Shown in pieces: positions 16,495 through 24,249 of a stretch of DNA of 24,750 nt. Under the pieces are notes generated by a model. It ran no database searches. It was not told the DNA's origin and saw nothing but the letters and a program-made list of their open reading frames with translations. A program made the position numbers and the translations under genes. The DNA comes from Planctomycetaceae bacterium (GTDB lineage: Bacteria; Planctomycetota; Phycisphaerae; Phycisphaerales; SM1A02). Within the stretch, counting starts at the first letter, position 1, and each line of letters begins with the position of its first letter. The DNA is taken from NCBI GenBank assembly GCA_002685335.1, contig NYWY01000004.1:6519-31268 (forward strand). The letters are read 5' to 3'.

Positions 16495-17220
16495 ATGAGT
16501 CATTCCCCCCGCCGCATCGTCCTGAAGATCAGTGGCGAGAGCTTCTCCGCACCCGGAACCCTCGGGATCGATTCCAAGGATCTTTCCCACATCGCTTCCG
16601 AGATCGCCACGGCGAAGGAGGGCGGGGTGCAGATGGCGATCGTCTGTGGCGGCGGAAACATCATCCGAGGCGCCACCCTCGCCAAGGACGGGACCATCGA
16701 CCAGTCGACCGCCGACTACATGGGGATGCTCGGCACCGTGATCAACGGCGTCGCCCTCAAGGAGGCTTTGGAACGCCAGGGAGTCGAGGCTCGATGCATG
16801 TCGGCGATCAATCTGACGTCGGTCGCGGAACCCTTCATCCGACTCCGAGCCCTGCGGCATCTCGAGAAGGGCCGCGTGGTCATCCTGGTCGCCGGCACGG
16901 GCAATCCGTTCTTCACCACCGACACCTGCGCGAGCCTCCGAGGAATCGAGCTCGGGGCCGATCGCCTCCTGAAGGGCACCAAGGTCGACGGGATCTACAC
17001 CGCGGATCCCAAGAAGGACCCGACGGCGACCCGCTACGACCACCTGACCTTCGCCGAGGCGATCGACAAGCAATTGGGCGTGATGGACATGACGGCCTTG
17101 ACGATGTGCCGCGAACACGATCTGCCGGTCCAGGTCTTCGACTTCCAGGTGCCGGGCAACATCGCCCGGGTGGTCGGAGGAGAGACGATCGGAACCCTCG
17201 TGGACAACCAGAGCGGCTGA
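16495..17220 (+). CDS. pyrH: UMP kinase
   Basis: Uridylate kinase, which phosphorylates UMP to UDP with ATP in pyrimidine nucleotide synthesis; bacterial PyrH is a cytoplasmic hexamer of the amino-acid kinase fold. The length is 241 residues, the normal full length. Visible motifs: KISGES near the N terminus (11-16), the glycine loop CGGGNIIRG (51-59), AINLTSVAEPF, VAGTGNPFFTTDTCASLRG (the nucleotide and UMP region) and KVDGIYTADPKKDP. All are typical. The ATG is preceded by GGAG about ten bases upstream. It is followed after 101 bp by frr, the usual bacterial pairing, but rpsB and tsf, which often lie upstream, are replaced here by the divergent VWA/Exb operon. Confidence 0.97.
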   Translation: MSHSPRRIVLKISGESFSAPGTLGIDSKDLSHIASEIATAKEGGVQMAIVCGGGNIIRGATLAKDGTIDQSTADYMGMLGTVINGVALKEALERQGVEARCMSAINLTSVAEPFIRLRALRHLEKGRVVILVAGTGNPFFTTDTCASLRGIELGADRLLKGTKVDGIYTADPKKDPTATRYDHLTFAEAIDKQLGVMDMTALTMCREHDLPVQVFDFQVPGNIARVVGGETIGTLVDNQSG

Positions 17221-17256
17221 TCGAGAGAGACCCCCCGGAACCCGCGGCCGTTCCAC

Positions 17257-17262
17257 TACAAT
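17257..17262 (+). promoter_or_regulatory. Candidate -10 box upstream of frr
   Basis: TACAAT, five of six matches to the sigma-70 -10 consensus TATAAT, lies in the 101-bp pyrH-frr gap and ends 59 bp before the frr start. No good -35 is seen 16-18 bp upstream. It suggests that frr may have its own promoter in addition to read-through from pyrH. Confidence 0.3.
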
Positions 17263-17321
17263 GCTTGCCGCAGTCCCCCCGCGACCATCCACGACTCCCC
17301 GTCGTGAACCGGAGACGACCG

Positions 17322-17882
17322 ATGGACATCGACGAGATCCTGCTCGAGTGTGGTGAGACCATGGACAAGTCCCTGGAGTACCTCCAGAAGGAACTCCGTG
17401 GCATTCGCACCGGCCGGGCCAACACCGCCCTGCTGGAATACGTCAAGGTCGAGTACTACGGATCGCAGACCGATCTTCGTGAACTCGCGGCGATCTCGGT
17501 GGCCGAGAGCCAGCAGCTCCTGGTGAAGCCCTTCGATCCGGCCGCCAAGAACGACATCATCAAGGCGATCGAGGCCGCGGACCTCGGACTCAATCCGATG
17601 TCCGAAGGCAACGCGATCCGGGTGACGGTCCCGGCGCCCTCCGCGGATCGACGCAAGCAGCTCGTGGTCCAGGTGAAGAAGATGGGCGAAGACGCCAAGA
17701 TCGCCTGCCGCAACGCCCGCCGCGACTCCATCAAGGGCATCGAAGCCACGGGGAGCGAGCAGAAGCTCTCCGACGACGACGTCGATCACGCCAAGAGCGA
17801 GGTCGAGGATGCGACCAAGACCCACGTGAGCAAGGTCGACGAACTGATCTCCAAGAAGGTCACCGAAGTCGAGGACGTCTGA
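17322..17882 (+). CDS. frr: Ribosome recycling factor
   Basis: Ribosome recycling factor, which with EF-G splits post-termination ribosomes in the cytoplasm. The length is 186 residues, normal for the family. Visible signatures: LQKELRGIRTGRANTALLE (helix 1 of the three-helix bundle), VEYYGSQTDLRELAAISV, LLVKPFDPAAKNDIIKAIE, the DLGLNPMSEGNAIRVTVPAPSADRRKQLV region leading into domain I, and the helical C terminus. The insert SEQKLSDDDVDHAKSEV also fits the usual pattern. ATG at 17322 has GGAG seven bases upstream. nrdR lies 114 bp downstream, past a hairpin-like repeat. Confidence 0.97.
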   Translation: MDIDEILLECGETMDKSLEYLQKELRGIRTGRANTALLEYVKVEYYGSQTDLRELAAISVAESQQLLVKPFDPAAKNDIIKAIEAADLGLNPMSEGNAIRVTVPAPSADRRKQLVVQVKKMGEDAKIACRNARRDSIKGIEATGSEQKLSDDDVDHAKSEVEDATKTHVSKVDELISKKVTEVEDV

Positions 17883-17891
17883 GCCCCGGAG

Positions 17892-17918
17892 GTCGGTCGG
17901 CCCGAAGCCCGGACCGAC
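17892..17918 (+). terminator. Stem-loop between frr and nrdR
   Basis: GTCGGTC (17892-17898) pairs perfectly with GACCGAC (17912-17918). The 13-base interior can form a further GGC/GCC step. It starts 9 bp after the frr stop. There is no T-run after it, so it is not a classical intrinsic terminator; it may attenuate transcription or stabilise the frr mRNA end. Confidence 0.35.
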
Positions 17919-17996
17919 AGGGAGATTCCGGTTTGACCCCGGCCCTTTCCTCGAAGACCATGCCGGGAGTCCAGATCACCGCTTTCGGGAGATCCC

Positions 17997-18500
17997 GTGC
18001 GCTGCCCCTTCTGCGATTCGACGAAGATCAGAGTGGTCGATTCCCGCCCCAGCGACGATGGCACCTCCATCCGTCGCCGCCGGGAATGTGAACACGAAGC
18101 CTGTGGCAAGCGTTTCACGACCTACGAACGGGTCGAACAGGTGCGTCGCCTGGTGGTGGTCAAGCGTGACGCGAGCCGGGTCCCGTTCGACTCCGAGAAG
18201 ATTCTCAAGGGACTTCACGCCGCCTGCGGCAAGCGACCGATCAGCGAAGAGGCCAAGGAGGATCTGGTCCGAACCCTCGAGGACCGGCTCCATCGCGAGT
18301 TCGATCGCGAGGTCACCACCTGCGAGATCGGCCGCCGGCTTTCCACCGCCCTGCGTGGGATCGACGCCGTGGCCTACATCCGTTTCGCCAGCGAGCAGGA
18401 ACAGTTCGGAGGGGCGGACGACTTCGCGGCCCTGCTGGACGAACTCAAGCGCAAGCCCCCGCCGCCGAAGAATCAGGAACCGCTCTTCGAAGAGGGTTGA
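17997..18500 (+). CDS. nrdR: Transcriptional repressor NrdR (Zn-ribbon plus ATP-cone)
   Basis: Nucleotide-sensing repressor of ribonucleotide reductase genes, 167 residues. The Zn-ribbon has cysteines at C3 and C6 (CPFC) and at C31 and C36; the following GKRFTTYERVE is the conserved NrdR sequence. The ATP-cone domain follows (about 49-140: VVKRDASRVPFDSEKILKGL, then REVTTCEIGRRLSTALRGIDAVAYIRFAS). The second metal-binding pair is spaced CEHEAC (four residues between) rather than the common two. The C terminus is an extended, Pro/Lys-rich tail (KRKPPPPKNQEPLFEEG). The start is GTG with GGGAGA about six bases upstream. It ends 15 bp from the convergent efflux-adaptor gene. Its target, an nrd operon with NrdR boxes, is not in this window. 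Confidence 0.95.
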   Translation: MRCPFCDSTKIRVVDSRPSDDGTSIRRRRECEHEACGKRFTTYERVEQVRRLVVVKRDASRVPFDSEKILKGLHAACGKRPISEEAKEDLVRTLEDRLHREFDREVTTCEIGRRLSTALRGIDAVAYIRFASEQEQFGGADDFAALLDELKRKPPPPKNQEPLFEEG

Positions 18501-18515
18501 TGACGGTCGGTCGGC

Positions 18516-19847
18516 TCAGTGCCCGAGGCCCAGCCACTCGAAGAATCGTCGAACCTTCGGAAACATCGGGGGAGGCAGTTCGTCCACTCCCGGCATTGCG
18601 ATCACCGCGGCGGTCTCCCCCATTCGAAATGTCTGACCCTCCCGGGGCTCGATCACGATCCGAACCGGAAAGCGTTGGGCGAGTCGAACCCAGTCCAGGG
18701 TCGGATCCGTCCGAGGCAGATCGGTCATCGCCCGGGTCGCCCCGTCGGCGAGATCGATCGCCCAGCCGATTCCCTGCACGACCCCTTCGTACCGCTCCAG
18801 CGGACGGGACATCAGGTACACCTCGACCGGATCCCCCGGTTCGAGGTACTGGGTGTAGGTCTCCTTGAAATTCGCCATCACGTACCACACCGACGAATCC
18901 ACGAGGGTGAAGACCTGCCGACCTTCGTTGGCGTACTCCCCCACGGCCAGGTTCAGGTTCGTGACGAAGCCGTCGACCGGTGACCGCACCACGCAGTACT
19001 CGAGGAACAAGCGAGCCCGATCGACTCGGGCGTCCGCGGCGAGCCGGCGAGCATTGAGCACGGTGCCGGAAGATTCCCGTCGCCCCTCGGCCCCGTCCTC
19101 CATTCCGGGGAGCGAGCGCTCCACCGCCCGATCCTCCGCGACGGCCTCCTCGCCGGCGGAAGTCCCCTGGTCCCCGGGGACCAGATCCCCCAGTTCGGCG
19201 ATCGACGCGCCGCGATCCGCGTCCGCCGCGGCGAGATCCGCCAGAGCGGTGGCCACTGCGGCCTCGAGCGCGATGGCGTCGGCTTCGGCCTTGTCGACCT
19301 GGTCGGGCGTCACGAATCGCTGCTCCAGCAGCGGCCGGACCCGATCGAGATAGATCCTCGCGTAGGCCGATTCCGCTTCCCGCTGGACGACCTTGGCCCG
19401 GGCTGCCTCCACCGCCCGTTCCGCCGCGAAGACGTCGGCCCGCAGGGCGGTGATCTCGGTGTCGATCAAGGCGAGGTCGGCTTCAGCCTCCGCGAGGCTC
19501 GCCTCGTAGGGCCGAGGATCGACGACGAAGAGCACCTCTCCCCGACTCACGGGTTGATTGTCGACCACTCGGAGTTCGACGATCGGGCCCGAGACATGGG
19601 GCGCGATGCCGACGAGATTCGCCCGCACCGCGGCGTCCTGAGTTCGCGGAAGATCATCCAACAGATTGGCGAGACCGAGTCCCGCCCCGAGACCGCACAG
19701 GATGAAGGAGATCCCGAGGATGGTGCCGACGATCCGAAGCCGTCGTTCGACTCGGACATCCTTCCGCGGGCCGGCGGACGGCGGGTTCGGCGTTTCCGCG
19801 TGCTGGTCGCTCGATCCCGTCGATGTCGTTTTCTGGTCGTCGGTCAT
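18516..19847 (-). CDS. HlyD/AaeA-type membrane-fusion protein of an efflux pump
   Basis: Periplasmic adaptor of a tripartite efflux pump, 443 residues. The N terminus is cytoplasmic and one membrane helix follows (about 38-60). The first half of the barrel-lipoyl part is seen as ANLVGIAPHVSGPIVELRV, a coiled-coil hairpin spans about 113-285, and the second lipoyl half is VVRSPVDGFVTNLNL. The phrase DPTLDWVRLAQRFPVRI is typical of AaeA and its relatives. There is an acidic, low-complexity insert of about 40 residues (220-261) in the second helix of the hairpin. The gene is 19 bp after the YtcA-type gene on the same strand and opposite the outer-membrane and FUSC genes, forming one pump cluster. 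Substrates in the family include aromatic acids, but here they are unknown. Confidence 0.92.
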   Translation of the reverse strand: MTDDQKTTSTGSSDQHAETPNPPSAGPRKDVRVERRLRIVGTILGISFILCGLGAGLGLANLLDDLPRTQDAAVRANLVGIAPHVSGPIVELRVVDNQPVSRGEVLFVVDPRPYEASLAEAEADLALIDTEITALRADVFAAERAVEAARAKVVQREAESAYARIYLDRVRPLLEQRFVTPDQVDKAEADAIALEAAVATALADLAAADADRGASIAELGDLVPGDQGTSAGEEAVAEDRAVERSLPGMEDGAEGRRESSGTVLNARRLAADARVDRARLFLEYCVVRSPVDGFVTNLNLAVGEYANEGRQVFTLVDSSVWYVMANFKETYTQYLEPGDPVEVYLMSRPLERYEGVVQGIGWAIDLADGATRAMTDLPRTDPTLDWVRLAQRFPVRIVIEPREGQTFRMGETAAVIAMPGVDELPPPMFPKVRRFFEWLGLGH

Positions 19848-19866
19848 GGTTCGATCGTCCGGTCGA

Positions 19867-20205
19867 CTAGGTGCGGAAGAGCCAGATCCAGATCAGGATC
19901 GACACCCCGACGAAGAGTCCGAGATAGGCGAAGCCCCGGCCGAAGAGCCGCTCGTCGATCCCGGTCCGCACCAGTCCGCCGCGCACCAGCAGGGTCGTCA
20001 CGAGTCCGACCATGGCGGCCAGGATCCAGGAAGGAAAGAAGGCCCCGCCGATATCGAAGATCGGATCACAACCACCGAGCACCAGAATCCCGGAGGCCAG
20101 CAGCAAACCCCGAACGCTTCGGACCGACCCGTCGTCCTCTCCGGCGGGAGTCGAGGGGACGACGGGGTTGGAAGGACGATCGTTGCTCACCCCGGAATGG
20201 TACAT
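19867..20205 (-). CDS. YtcA-family small lipoprotein, pump-associated
   Basis: A 112-residue protein matching the YtcA family, small lipoproteins encoded beside FUSC/AaeB efflux pumps. It has a hydrophobic segment ending in a lipobox LGGC (lipidated Cys about 46), then the family pattern CDPIFDIGGAFFPSW, and two membrane helices (about 58-78 and 92-110). The start is uncertain: ATG at 20205 is used. GTG at 20190 would fit the -10 box seen at 20197-20202 (minus) as a leaderless start; GTG at 20226 is in frame with no ribosome-binding site. It ends in TAG, the only non-TGA stop among the complete genes here. The MFP gene follows 19 bp downstream. The role of YtcA in the pump is not established. 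Confidence 0.8.
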   Translation of the reverse strand: MYHSGVSNDRPSNPVVPSTPAGEDDGSVRSVRGLLLASGILVLGGCDPIFDIGGAFFPSWILAAMVGLVTTLLVRGGLVRTGIDERLFGRGFAYLGLFVGVSILIWIWLFRT

Positions 20206-20206
20206 T
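20197..20206. promoter_or_regulatory. Overlapping divergent -10 elements of the efflux cluster
   Basis: The near-palindrome AATGGTACATT reads TGGTACATT on the plus strand (box 20201-20206, extended -10 form, 40 bp before the GTG of the outer-membrane gene) and TACCAT on the minus strand (20197-20202). A shared start region would couple or alternate the two halves of the pump. No regulator gene or clear operator is seen nearby. Confidence 0.3.
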
Positions 20207-20246
20207 CGTGACGGTTCGGTGATCACCCTCGGCTGAGACTTCTCTC

Positions 20247-21845
20247 GTGAAGCAGGAAACCGGAATCCCGAGACGCCCCTCGAAGCGAACGGCCCTGTCC
20301 GGTCTCCTGACCGTTGGATTCTTCAGCCTGCTCTGCAGCTGCCGCTCCGACACCCCGTGGGTCGCGAGCGAACCCGACGACTTCGTCTCCGAGGGTCCCG
20401 GACGCCCGTGGCAGGCCGACGAGGGACGACCGGCCGATCCGGTGCGATCCGATCCCGAGATGGCGCGTCTTCCCCGGGAGCCGGGCCCGCTCTCCCGCAT
20501 GGAATCCCGCTCGATGGAACTCCCCAGCGGCCCGACCGGCCTCCCGGGCGAGGATGTGTCCCTCCTGCATCTGGTCGACTTCGCGTTGTCCAATCGACCG
20601 GAGACCCGGATCGCCTGGGAACGAGCGAGGGCCGCGGCGGCGGAACTGGGAATCTCCCAGGGCGCGTGGCTTCCTTCGATCGGACTCAGCGCCGACTTCT
20701 ACTACTCACGGGTCCTCTTCCCGGCCAACGGCCTCGCCCTCCAGGTCGAAAGCCTGAGCACGCTTCCGCAGATCGCCCTGAACTACGTGCTGCTCGACTT
20801 CGGACGGCGGGAAGCCGACGACGATGTCGCCCGGGCCAGGCTGCTCGCCGCCAACCTCGACGCCGATCGCATCCTTCAGGAAACGGTGTATGGCGTCCAG
20901 CTCGGCTACTTCCGCCTTGATGCCGCCATGGCCTCCCGAGAGGCCGCGGTACGCAATCTGGAACTGGCGGAGACGGTGATGGAGATGGTGGAATCCCAGG
21001 TGACGGTGGGCCTCGCGACCGCGCCGGATCTCTACCTCGCTCGCCAGGATCTCGCCCGGGCCCGATTCGACCTTCAAAGCACGGTCGCGGTGATCCAGTC
21101 CGCTCGCTCGAAACTTCTCACCGCCTGTGGCGTTCCGGCTTCGATCCCGATCCGGATCGCACGGGTACGCGACGACCAGCTCCCCGAAGCCCTGACCCTC
21201 CGGGTCGAAGACCTGATCGACGTCGGACTGCGAGGTCGACCCGATCTCGCGGCCGCGGTCGCGAACGTCCGGGCCGCGGCGGCGACGGAAGCCCGCGCCA
21301 AGGCTGAATTCCTTCCCACCGTCGGCGTCACCGGAAGCCTCGGTTACAACTGGGCGTGGTTCGAGACCAGCACCCAGGGCGCCGACGGCATCGAGCAATT
21401 CCCCGCCGACTCCGATGCGATACCGGTCTGGAACGTCGGGCTCTCGGCCAATTGGATGCTCTTCGAGGGATTGACCCGTGAGAATGCCGTCCGAGCGGCC
21501 AGGGCGGAACGACGGGCGGCGGAGGCCGAACTCGAAGCCCTGCGGCTTCAGGCCATCGGCGAGACCTGGGATGCGTACTTCCGCGTGCGGGCCTATCGCG
21601 ATCAGTTCGAATTCGGAGAAGCCCTTCTGGCCCAGAGCCGGGAAGCCTTCGATGCCGTGACCGCGAGTTACCAGCAGGGGCTTGCCACGATCACCGAACT
21701 GACCCAGTCCGAACGCGATCTTCAGGAGGCACGGGCGGTCTTCGTGACGACCCGGGCCGAGTTGCTGGTCGCCGCCGCGGATCTCGCGTTCGCCGCCGGG
21801 ACCGAGATCGGCCGAACCACGAGGCCCGACGGACCCCCACGTTGA
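20247..21845 (+). CDS. TolC/NodT-type outer-membrane efflux lipoprotein
   Basis: Outer-membrane channel of a tripartite efflux pump, 532 residues, normal for the RND/NodT-type outer-membrane factor family. A signal peptide ends in LLCSC (lipobox LCSC, lipidated Cys about 32; Cys30 lies within the box). Two TolC-type repeats follow, seen as the helical pairs LVDFALSNRPETRIAWERARAAA and VEDLIDVGLRGRPDLAAAVANV, each followed by long coiled helices. The second repeat ends in DAVTASYQQGLATITELTQSERDLQEA, a family signature. Residues 33-100 are Pro-rich and probably disordered. It starts at GTG and the stop overlaps the next gene (TTGA). Divergent from the adaptor genes, it should form one pump with them and with the FUSC protein. 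Confidence 0.93.
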   Translation: MKQETGIPRRPSKRTALSGLLTVGFFSLLCSCRSDTPWVASEPDDFVSEGPGRPWQADEGRPADPVRSDPEMARLPREPGPLSRMESRSMELPSGPTGLPGEDVSLLHLVDFALSNRPETRIAWERARAAAAELGISQGAWLPSIGLSADFYYSRVLFPANGLALQVESLSTLPQIALNYVLLDFGRREADDDVARARLLAANLDADRILQETVYGVQLGYFRLDAAMASREAAVRNLELAETVMEMVESQVTVGLATAPDLYLARQDLARARFDLQSTVAVIQSARSKLLTACGVPASIPIRIARVRDDQLPEALTLRVEDLIDVGLRGRPDLAAAVANVRAAAATEARAKAEFLPTVGVTGSLGYNWAWFETSTQGADGIEQFPADSDAIPVWNVGLSANWMLFEGLTRENAVRAARAERRAAEAELEALRLQAIGETWDAYFRVRAYRDQFEFGEALLAQSREAFDAVTASYQQGLATITELTQSERDLQEARAVFVTTRAELLVAAADLAFAAGTEIGRTTRPDGPPR

Positions 21846-24121
21846 GCATCTCGGTCACGACCGGCACCGCCGAGAGACGGCCGCCGCCGGTGGGGTCGTT
21901 CCTCTGGGCCATCGATGCGGCCCGACAGGCATTCATCGACTGGCGATCGGGCCTCCGCCCCCTCTCCGTCTTCATCGCCTCGACCGTGGGCCTGATCCTC
22001 ATTCTGACCATCCTGCAGTTGCCCGGCGGAACCGTCCCCGCCCTTCCAGTGCTGCTGGTCACGATCGTCCACCATTCGGTCACCCTGCTTCTTCGTCGGC
22101 TCGCGGTCGCCACCGTGGTGGTCGTCCTGAGTCACTCGGTGCTCGGGGTGCTGGCGGAGCAGCCCTGGCTGCTCGCCGCCCTGTCCGTGGTCATGGCCTT
22201 CATCGGCTACTACCTCCTTTTCCGCGGACTCGACCTGCTCTCCTACCTCATGGCCATCCTGATTCCGGTGCTGTTCGCCTGGCAGGCCGCCAATGGCCTG
22301 GCGAACGGTCATGCCGCCTGGGTCGAATGGCAACAACTGATGATCGGCCTGCTGGTCTCGGGTTCGCTGGGGATCCTGTTCCTCGGCGATCGATTCGAAC
22401 GAGGGCTTCGCGAACGCCTGTCAAGCAATCTCGCGTCGGTCGGAAACGGTCTCTTGAAACCGTTGGAAGAGGAGTTCAAGGCGGGCTACATCAGTTGGGA
22501 TGCCCGCCGTTCCGCATCGCTCGAAACGCTCATGCACGGCATCCGGCACGTCCGAGGCCGGAGCGTCACCACCACGAATCTCGTTCTCGCCGGTGATTGC
22601 ACGCGGTACATGCTCGGCCTCAACCGGATGCGCCTGGCCCTGTTGAAGCATGGTCGTCCGGACTTCTTCCTCGAGGGCGTCGCCGACTCACTCCCCGAGC
22701 TTCGCGAGAAACTCGGCGGACAGCTCCTGGAAATCTCCGCCGCGATCGAGGAAGGAAGGCCCGCCCGTCACATCCCCGGACTCGGTTCGGCGGCCCGTCG
22801 ATTCCGGGCCGATTGCCGGCGCATGGTCGTGGCGGAACCGAGCGGCACGCCGCTCATGGAGACCTCCTTCGTCGCCGCCGCGTCCAGGGTCCTCGCGGAC
22901 ATGCACCGGGTCACCCGGACCCTCGTGGCCACGACCGGCCGCACCCGAGCGAAGCCAGCCAGCCGACTCCACATGCCTCGGTGGGATCAACGGCACGACT
23001 GGACCGTGGGCTCGAGCCTGCGAGAACTCGTCACGACGCCGGATCCCGCGGCCATCACCTTCGCGATCAAGGGCACGATCACGATGACCATCGCGTTCGT
23101 GATCGCCTCCGTCTACGACCAGTGGGGTGGCGCCGCGGTGTTCCTGCTGATGTCGATGTTCCTCAGCACCGTGTTCCAGGGCTCGCTCCGGGCCGCGATG
23201 ATGCTTCGAGCCGTGGGTCTTCTCCTCGCCACCACGGTGAGCGTCCTCGCCCTCATCACCGTGTTCCCGAACCTCGGCTCGACCGGCGGATACGCGATCT
23301 TCCTCGTCGCGGTGCTCACACCGGGTGCGGTCATGCTGGTCAGTCCTCGTACGGCGGCCGCGGGACTCAACTATGCGATGAGCGTCTTCTTCATCTTCAC
23401 CACCAATCCACGACTCGAGGTCGGCCTCGATCTGATCGACAACCGGTTCATCAGCGTCGCCGGCGCGTCGCTCCTGCCGTGGATGGTCTTCAATCTCATC
23501 CGGCCGACCCGGGCCCGGGATCGCGTCCAGGAGTGCTTCGCATCCGCGATCGACGAGGTCGAACGTTCCGTCATGCTTCCCCTGAATCCCCGACCGACCG
23601 ACGATTCAAAGGAGATCGAGTCGCTCGCCCGAAGCCTGAATTCATTGACCGTCGTCCGGACCATGACCGACGACGCCGCGATGGAACTCGTGGACGATCC
23701 GGAACGACAGCAGCTCAACCTGCGGATGGTCGATCAGGTCGACCAGCTCTTCGTGATTTCCCGCTTTCTCGTCCGCACCGCCTTCCTCGGCGAGCGGATC
23801 GACATCACCAGGGTCGAAGCCGACATTCTCCGTGAGCTCGCCGGCATGCTCTCGGAGACCAGCGGACGGCTTCGGGGAGGTACCGCCGGCCCCGGCGACG
23901 AGACCGCCTCGGCCCGAGCGGAAACCGCCCTGGCGAATCTCGATGAATCCCTGTCGAAGAGACTCCTCGATCGGCAATTCGACGGCGGCCTCCGAATCGC
24001 CTTGATCCACCAGGTGATGGTCCATGACCTCGTGGCCGGGGTTCGGAATCTCAACGATCTGGTCGCCGAACGGGAAAGGCTGCTGGAAACCCGCTTTCCG
24101 ATCAGGATCGGCGACGGCTGA
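21842..24121 (+). CDS. FUSC/AaeB-family inner-membrane efflux protein
   Basis: A 759-residue protein of the fusaric-acid-resistance/AaeB family, which exports aromatic acids and similar compounds. Two membrane blocks (about 40-182 and 400-562) are each followed by a large cytoplasmic part (about 183-399 and 563-759), the family layout. The second block starts at ITFAIKGTITMTIAFVIAS and includes the FUSC-like GAAVFLLMSMFLSTVFQGS segment. The start is TTG at 21842, overlapping the TolC-type stop as TTGA (21842-21845). No good ribosome-binding site is seen, so translation probably depends on coupling. A stem-loop lies 19 bp after the stop. With the adaptor, the YtcA protein and the outer-membrane channel it completes a pump. 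The substrate is unknown. Confidence 0.9.
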   Translation: MSISVTTGTAERRPPPVGSFLWAIDAARQAFIDWRSGLRPLSVFIASTVGLILILTILQLPGGTVPALPVLLVTIVHHSVTLLLRRLAVATVVVVLSHSVLGVLAEQPWLLAALSVVMAFIGYYLLFRGLDLLSYLMAILIPVLFAWQAANGLANGHAAWVEWQQLMIGLLVSGSLGILFLGDRFERGLRERLSSNLASVGNGLLKPLEEEFKAGYISWDARRSASLETLMHGIRHVRGRSVTTTNLVLAGDCTRYMLGLNRMRLALLKHGRPDFFLEGVADSLPELREKLGGQLLEISAAIEEGRPARHIPGLGSAARRFRADCRRMVVAEPSGTPLMETSFVAAASRVLADMHRVTRTLVATTGRTRAKPASRLHMPRWDQRHDWTVGSSLRELVTTPDPAAITFAIKGTITMTIAFVIASVYDQWGGAAVFLLMSMFLSTVFQGSLRAAMMLRAVGLLLATTVSVLALITVFPNLGSTGGYAIFLVAVLTPGAVMLVSPRTAAAGLNYAMSVFFIFTTNPRLEVGLDLIDNRFISVAGASLLPWMVFNLIRPTRARDRVQECFASAIDEVERSVMLPLNPRPTDDSKEIESLARSLNSLTVVRTMTDDAAMELVDDPERQQLNLRMVDQVDQLFVISRFLVRTAFLGERIDITRVEADILRELAGMLSETSGRLRGGTAGPGDETASARAETALANLDESLSKRLLDRQFDGGLRIALIHQVMVHDLVAGVRNLNDLVAERERLLETRFPIRIGDG

Positions 24122-24139
24122 TCCCGCTCGACGGCTTGC

Positions 24140-24164
24140 TCGGACCGCAGGGATGCCGGTCCGA
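24140..24164 (+). terminator. Stem-loop after the FUSC gene
   Basis: TCGGACCG (24140-24147) and CGGTCCGA (24157-24164) are perfect reverse complements with a nine-base loop. The stem begins 19 bp after the FUSC stop and lies upstream of thrS. No T-run follows, so it may be a terminator of the GC-rich type or need a protein factor. Confidence 0.5.
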
Positions 24165-24200
24165 CGCCCCTCCGATCACGGTGGGTGCCTGATCGAACCC

Positions 24201-24207
24201 GTACACT
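24201..24207 (+). promoter_or_regulatory. Candidate -10 box for thrS
   Basis: GTACACT (box TACACT, 24202-24207) ends 42 bp before the thrS ATG and matches the GTANNNT form seen before other genes here. No -35 is evident, and I saw no T-box or leader-peptide structure in the short leader. Confidence 0.25.
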
Positions 24208-24249
24208 CCTGACCTGATTCGATCCGACCTCTCTCCCAGAGATCTCGCC

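Noticed and set aside
24122..24249. T-box or leader peptide for thrS
   Set aside because: The leader is short; only one simple stem-loop is seen, close to the FUSC stop, with no T-box sequence or run of Thr codons in a small frame.
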